From an uncultured Lachnospiraceae bacterium (lineage in GTDB: Bacteria; Bacillota; Clostridia; Lachnospirales; Lachnospiraceae), in assembly GCA_947629585.1 (NCBI GenBank), contig CANREH010000009.1, positions 1-57,214 of the forward strand: 57,214 nucleotides of DNA. The letters are read 5' to 3'. Of this stretch, positions 53,471 to 57,214 are shown piece by piece (positions within the stretch are counted from its first letter, which is position 1; each line of letters starts with the position of its first letter). The position numbers and the translations under genes were made by a program. Under the pieces are notes generated by a model, which worked only from the letters and a program-made list of their open reading frames with translations, did not search any database and had not been told where the DNA came from.

Positions 53471-53743
53471 ATGAAAAAAACGATTATTACCGTGCTCGGC
53501 AAAGACCGGGTAGGGATTATAGCGAAGGTCTGTACATATCTGGCGAATAATAAGGTGAATATCCTCGATATTTCCCAGACCATTGTACAGGGCTTTTTTA
53601 ATATGATGATGATTGTGGATATCAATGACGCGCAGAAGGATTTTGACATTATCCAGGAAGAGCTGGCGCAGATTGGGGAAGAAATCGGCGTGATCATTAA
53701 GCTGCAGAGGGAAGATATTTTCCAGAGTATGCACAGGATTTAA
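53471..53743 (+). CDS. ACT-domain protein (UPF0237)
   Basis: 90 aa, a single ACT fold: KTIITVLGKDRVGIIAKVCT and ILDISQTIVQGFFNMMMIVD. Such proteins bind amino acids or regulate a partner. AAAGGAG precedes the ATG. Together with the next gene it forms the pair conserved across Firmicutes and archaea. Confidence 0.88.
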   Translation: MKKTIITVLGKDRVGIIAKVCTYLANNKVNILDISQTIVQGFFNMMMIVDINDAQKDFDIIQEELAQIGEEIGVIIKLQREDIFQSMHRI

Positions 53744-53776
53744 CGGGTTCGATGTTCACAGAAAGCGGGTGAGGAT

Positions 53777-55141
53777 ATGATTAATATACAGGAAGTCATT
53801 GAAACCAATACCATGATTGAGAAAGAGAACCTGGATGTGAGGACGATTACGCTGGGCATCAGCCTCTTAAGCTGTATCGATTCGGATTTGGGACGCCTGA
53901 AGGAAAAAGTCTATACAAGGATCACAACGCTTGCAAAGGATCTGGTGGCGGTTGGGCGCGCGATTGAGCGGGAATACGGGATTCCAATTGTCAATAAGAG
54001 GATTTCCGTTACACCGATTGCGCTTGTCGGCGCTTCGGCGTGTAAATCGCCGGAGGATTTTGTGGAGCTTGCAAAGACGCTTGACAGCGCTGCGAAGACG
54101 GTCGGCGTCAATTTTATCGGCGGGTATTCTGCACTTGTCTCCAAAGGAATGACCATGTCGGATGAGCTTTTGATCCGTTCCATCCCGCAGGCGCTTGCCT
54201 GTACGGACAGGGTATGCAGCTCGGTCAATGTCGGCTCTACAAAGACAGGTCTGGATATGGATGCGGTGAAGCTGCTTGGCGGGATTGTGAAGGAAACGGC
54301 GGAGCTTACCAAAGAGAGGGATTCCCTCGGGTGCGCGAAGCTGGTAGTATTCTGCAATGCGCCGGATGACAACCCGTTTATGGCGGGAGCTTTTCATGGA
54401 GTCACGGAAGCGGATGCCGTCATTAATGTCGGCGTCAGCGGGCCGGGCGTGGTAAAGACCGCGCTGGAAAGCGTGAAAGGCGCTGATTTCGGGACGCTTT
54501 GCGATACCATTAAGAAAACGGCGTTTAAGATTACAAGGGTCGGGCAGCTGGTAGCAAAAGAAGCTTCCAGGAGGCTGGGAATCCCGTTTGGGATTATTGA
54601 CTTATCCCTTGCGCCGACTCCGGCGGTCGGGGACAGCATTGCGGAGATTTTTGAGGTGATGGGGCTGGAATGTGCGGGCGCGCCGGGAACGACGGCGGCG
54701 CTTGCCCTGTTAAACGATCAGGTAAAGAAGGGCGGCGTTATGGCGTCCTCCTATGTCGGCGGCTTAAGCGGCGCTTTTATCCCGGTCAGCGAGGATCAGG
54801 GCATGATCCATGCGGTGGAAACCGGGGCGTTGACGCTGGAAAAATTGGAAGCCATGACCTGTGTGTGCTCGGTCGGGCTGGATATGGTAGCTGTTCCCGG
54901 GGAAACAGGCGCCGCTACGATTTCCGGGATTATCGCGGACGAGATGGCGATAGGCATGGTAAACCAGAAGACAACGGCGGTCAGGATTATCCCGGTGATA
55001 GGCAAAGACGTGGGAGAGACTGCGGAATTTGGCGGGCTTTTGGGCCGTGCGCCGATTATGCCGGTCAACCGATATTCCTGTGAAGACTTTATCAGCCGGG
55101 GAGGAAGGATTCCTGCACCGATCCACAGCTTTAAAAATTAA
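53777..55141 (+). CDS. PFL family protein (UPF0210/DUF711)
   Basis: 454 aa. Opens [53 protein letters not shown] and [20 protein letters not shown] are family landmarks. The family is remotely related to pyruvate formate-lyase-type barrels but no reaction is established. Its stop codon TAA is the last three bases of the AAAATTAA duplicated by MITE-A copy 3. Confidence 0.9.
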   Translation: MINIQEVIETNTMIEKENLDVRTITLGISLLSCIDSDLGRLKEKVYTRITTLAKDLVAVGRAIEREYGIPIVNKRISVTPIALVGASACKSPEDFVELAKTLDSAAKTVGVNFIGGYSALVSKGMTMSDELLIRSIPQALACTDRVCSSVNVGSTKTGLDMDAVKLLGGIVKETAELTKERDSLGCAKLVVFCNAPDDNPFMAGAFHGVTEADAVINVGVSGPGVVKTALESVKGADFGTLCDTIKKTAFKITRVGQLVAKEASRRLGIPFGIIDLSLAPTPAVGDSIAEIFEVMGLECAGAPGTTAALALLNDQVKKGGVMASSYVGGLSGAFIPVSEDQGMIHAVETGALTLEKLEAMTCVCSVGLDMVAVPGETGAATISGIIADEMAIGMVNQKTTAVRIIPVIGKDVGETAEFGGLLGRAPIMPVNRYSCEDFISRGGRIPAPIHSFKN

Positions 55142-55303
55142 GTAACAGTTCAGCCATGCGGCAAAAATAGGAAAATGGAACCGTCGAGTTTACTCGTAAG
55201 GATCAATTTTCACTATTTTTGACATATGGCGCAGCCATAAAAGCGAGATTTTAGCCGCTTTAGCGGCGAAACAGCCAAATCGAGCTAATGGCTGAACTGT
55301 TAC
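55142..55303. mobile_element. MITE-A full copy 3, with perfect 8-bp target duplication
   Basis: 162 bp with perfect 16-bp ends (GTAACAGTTCAGCCAT). AAAATTAA occurs at 55134-55141 and 55304-55311. It lacks 12 bases relative to copy 1, precisely the GGCTGCGAAG hairpin region, and is in the same orientation as copy 1. Confidence 0.8.
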
Positions 55304-55364
55304 AAAATTAATGATTACGCTTTTTTGATGGTGATAGGAATTGTTGCAGAGATGGAGATTTAAA

Positions 55365-56810
55365 ATGTTAGAAGAAATCTATGACGACACCGGAGTATTC
55401 CAGGCGTTTGACGCGGTAAGCCAAATCCCGCGCGGTTCGGGGCATAATACCGAAATTTCCGGATTTTTGTTCCGGCTTGCAAAGGAAAAAGGATGGGAAG
55501 TCCGGACAGATAAAGCGGAAAATATTGTGATGGTGAAAGAGGCTTCGGAAGGAATGGAGCATCTTCCTGCGGTAATGCTGCAGGGGCATATGGATATGGT
55601 GTGTGAAAAAGAGAGCGGTTCAGAGCATGATTTCACCAAAGAAGGACTTAAGATTTTTGTGGACGGGGACTGGATTCGGGCGGAGCAGACGACGCTGGGG
55701 GCGGACGACGGGATTGCGGTCGCCTATATCCTGGCGCTGTTTTCCGATAAGAAGTTAAAGCACCCGCGTATGGAAGCTGTCATTACTACGGACGAAGAAA
55801 CCGGGATGGACGGCGCCCATGCGCTGGATATCTCCGGGCTGCAGGCAAAGTATCTCCTCAATATGGATTCCGAAGAGGAAGGGGTTTTTTTGACTTCCTG
55901 CGCCGGAGGCCTGACGGGGGTTGGGACCATTCCCCTGAAAAGGGAAACGCTGCATGGCGATCTGCTGAAAATCCGTCTGTATGGGCTGCAGGGCGGCCAT
56001 TCCGGGGAAGAGATTGACAAAAACAGGACGAATGCCGTCAGCCTGATGGGAAGGCTGCTGCATGATCTTGGAGAAAAAGAGTTCCGGATAGCGGATGTCA
56101 GAGGAGGAAATAAAGATAATGTGATTCCCTGTGAAGCCTGTGCAGAGCTTTTGCTTACGAAAGACTGTAAGGGCGCGGAAAATTTTGTTAAGGAGCTTGT
56201 GGGCGGATATCAGAGGGAACTGGCAGTATCCGAGCCGGGTCTGTGCATAGAAACAGAAATGGTTCCGGACAGGGAAGCCTCTGTTCTGGATCGGGAGAGC
56301 GGAGAAAATGTGTTAAAGCTGCTTTATCTCCTGCCGACAGGCGTGATGGCTATGAGCGCGGATATGGAAGGGCTGGTGGAGAGCTCGCAGAATCTGGGGA
56401 TCTTTGCCACGGAAAAGGAAACGGCAGTCCTCCATGTTTCCATGCGCAGCAGCAAAACTTCGGCAAAGCAGTATTTAGCCGGAAAATGCCGGGCTTTGGT
56501 GGAGCTGTGCAGAGGAAGCTATAAAAAACAGGCGGAATATCCTGCCTGGGAGTATCAAAAAGATTCTGCTTTAAGAACATATATAGAGAAAATTTATGAA
56601 GGGCAGTTCGGAAAAAAGCCTGTGATGAAGGCGATTCATGCGGGGCTGGAATGCGGGCTGCTTGCGGAAAAAATGCCGGGGCTTGACATTGTTTCGTTCG
56701 GGCCGGACACAAGGGATATCCATACCCCGAAGGAGCGGTTAAGCATTTCTTCCGCAAAGCGTGTCTATGCTTTTGTGAAGGAATTATTAGAGAACTGGGA
56801 ACGGTTATGA
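55365..56810 (+). CDS. pepD: Xaa-His dipeptidase (M20 peptidase, PepD)
   Basis: 481 aa. VMLQGHMDMVCEKESGS and LGADDGIAVAY supply metal ligands; the TTDEETGMDGA stretch holds the catalytic Glu pair; FGPDTRDIHTPKERLSISS is the PepD C-terminal signature. Cytosolic metallo-aminopeptidase that cleaves dipeptides such as beta-Ala-His. ATG 55365 follows GGAG; an upstream TTG in frame at 55341 has no good site. MITE-A copy 3 ends about 60 bases upstream, so it lies in the promoter region. Confidence 0.92.
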   Translation: MLEEIYDDTGVFQAFDAVSQIPRGSGHNTEISGFLFRLAKEKGWEVRTDKAENIVMVKEASEGMEHLPAVMLQGHMDMVCEKESGSEHDFTKEGLKIFVDGDWIRAEQTTLGADDGIAVAYILALFSDKKLKHPRMEAVITTDEETGMDGAHALDISGLQAKYLLNMDSEEEGVFLTSCAGGLTGVGTIPLKRETLHGDLLKIRLYGLQGGHSGEEIDKNRTNAVSLMGRLLHDLGEKEFRIADVRGGNKDNVIPCEACAELLLTKDCKGAENFVKELVGGYQRELAVSEPGLCIETEMVPDREASVLDRESGENVLKLLYLLPTGVMAMSADMEGLVESSQNLGIFATEKETAVLHVSMRSSKTSAKQYLAGKCRALVELCRGSYKKQAEYPAWEYQKDSALRTYIEKIYEGQFGKKPVMKAIHAGLECGLLAEKMPGLDIVSFGPDTRDIHTPKERLSISSAKRVYAFVKELLENWERL

Positions 56811-57214
56811 ATCGCAGTAATGGCAGCTTTCCCGTTCAATCAGGCGGCAGGGAAGTTCAAGGCGGACGGCTTCCCTGTGGCTGCCGTTTTTCCGATCCAG
56901 CAGAAGAGTTACCGCCAGATGGCTCATTTCCTGTTTGGGAATATGGATGGTGGTAAGCATGGGATCGGTTTTTTGGGATTCGTTGATATTGTCAATGGAA
57001 ATGACAGAGGGCAGATACCCTCTTTTTTTATGCTTTTTAAGCGCCTTTAAGACGCCCAGCGCCGTGCAGTCATTGGCGCAGAAAATGGCGGTCGGGCGTT
57101 CTTCGGAGCTTAAGATGGAAGCCATGACGCGGCTGCCCTCTTCCGTCGTTTGATCAGTCGGGTGGATATTATTGTAATTTAAGGGGATCTTATGGTTGAG
57201 CAGGGTTTGGTAAT
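56805..57214 (-). CDS. C-terminal part of a LacI/PurR-type transcriptional regulator, cut by the window edge
   Basis: The frame is open at the right edge. RPTAIFCANDCTALGVLKAL and GYLPSVISIDNINESQKTDP are the typical sugar-binding-fold segments of LacI repressors, followed by TTIHIPKQEMSHLAVTLLLD. The DNA-binding HTH lies outside the window. It ends by overlapping the last six bases of pepD on the opposite strand. The effector is probably a sugar but cannot be named. Confidence 0.85.
   Translation of the reverse strand, partial: YQTLLNHKIPLNYNNIHPTDQTTEEGSRVMASILSSEERPTAIFCANDCTALGVLKALKKHKKRGYLPSVISIDNINESQKTDPMLTTIHIPKQEMSHLAVTLLLDRKNGSHREAVRLELPCRLIERESCHYCDS

Overview
The window reads as chromosome from an anaerobic, endospore-forming Clostridia, most likely Lachnospiraceae. 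Signs are moderate GC, GTG and TTG starts behind strong AGGAGG-type ribosome sites, meso-DAP MurE, SpmA, a SleB-type hydrolase, a PdaB-type deacetylase, a permuted PstS, a eukaryote-type HisA and an AT-hook protein of a type common in that family. This is inference from protein character; no database was searched.

Layout. 0-6.1 kb: the tail of an alpha-galactosidase-like gene, a small helical protein, then a probable unit of a PEP-synthase-like ATP-grasp protein, a PAS-GGDEF-EAL protein and an acidic membrane-anchored protein. 6.1-9 kb: gltX and a DegV protein. 9-11.9 kb: an ibrA/ibrB-like pair plus a small XRE regulator, bracketed by two inverted copies of one MITE-like element (MITE-B), each with a perfect 8-bp target duplication. 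12-22 kb: housekeeping genes (dapF-murE, a Big-2 type surface protein, hisA, a cell-wall hydrolase, glnS, DUF2225, spmA, PilZ). 22-35.7 kb: an accessory zone of broken genes, Nudix hydrolases, an MNT/HEPN pair, an sdpRI-like pair, CorA and several copies or relics of a second MITE-like family (MITE-A).

The centrepiece is a 3.3-kb serine-recombinase element (about 24304-27643) lying inside a sporulation-type polysaccharide deacetylase gene. The two halves sit in the same orientation on either side. An 8-bp direct repeat, CGTGGGGA, lies at both junctions. Joining the halves through one copy gives an uninterrupted 288-codon frame that rebuilds the conserved FDAAWGNEDT region. The element ends carry 17-bp inverted repeats which, in a circular form, would flank the core as a 48-bp near-palindrome. 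This is the configuration expected of a skin-like intervening element whose removal would restore a sporulation gene.

35.7-40.1 kb is a complete pstSCAB-phoU operon behind a recognisable Pho box. 40.1-44.5 kb holds a PD-(D/E)XK-like protein, a truncated RelB/DinJ, MATE, a DtxR-type regulator, cyclophilin and the AT-hook protein. 44.6-57.2 kb holds tRNA-Leu(CAA), a zinc-finger membrane protein, polA, coaE, a long FtsA-like ATPase, a membrane diguanylate cyclase, a WalJ-type hydrolase, an ACT protein with a PFL/UPF0210 protein, another MITE-A, pepD and a partial LacI regulator.

MITE-A has GTAACAGTTCAGCCAT ends and 8-bp duplications, which fits non-autonomous derivatives of IS66-family elements. 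No transposase for either MITE family is present in the window.
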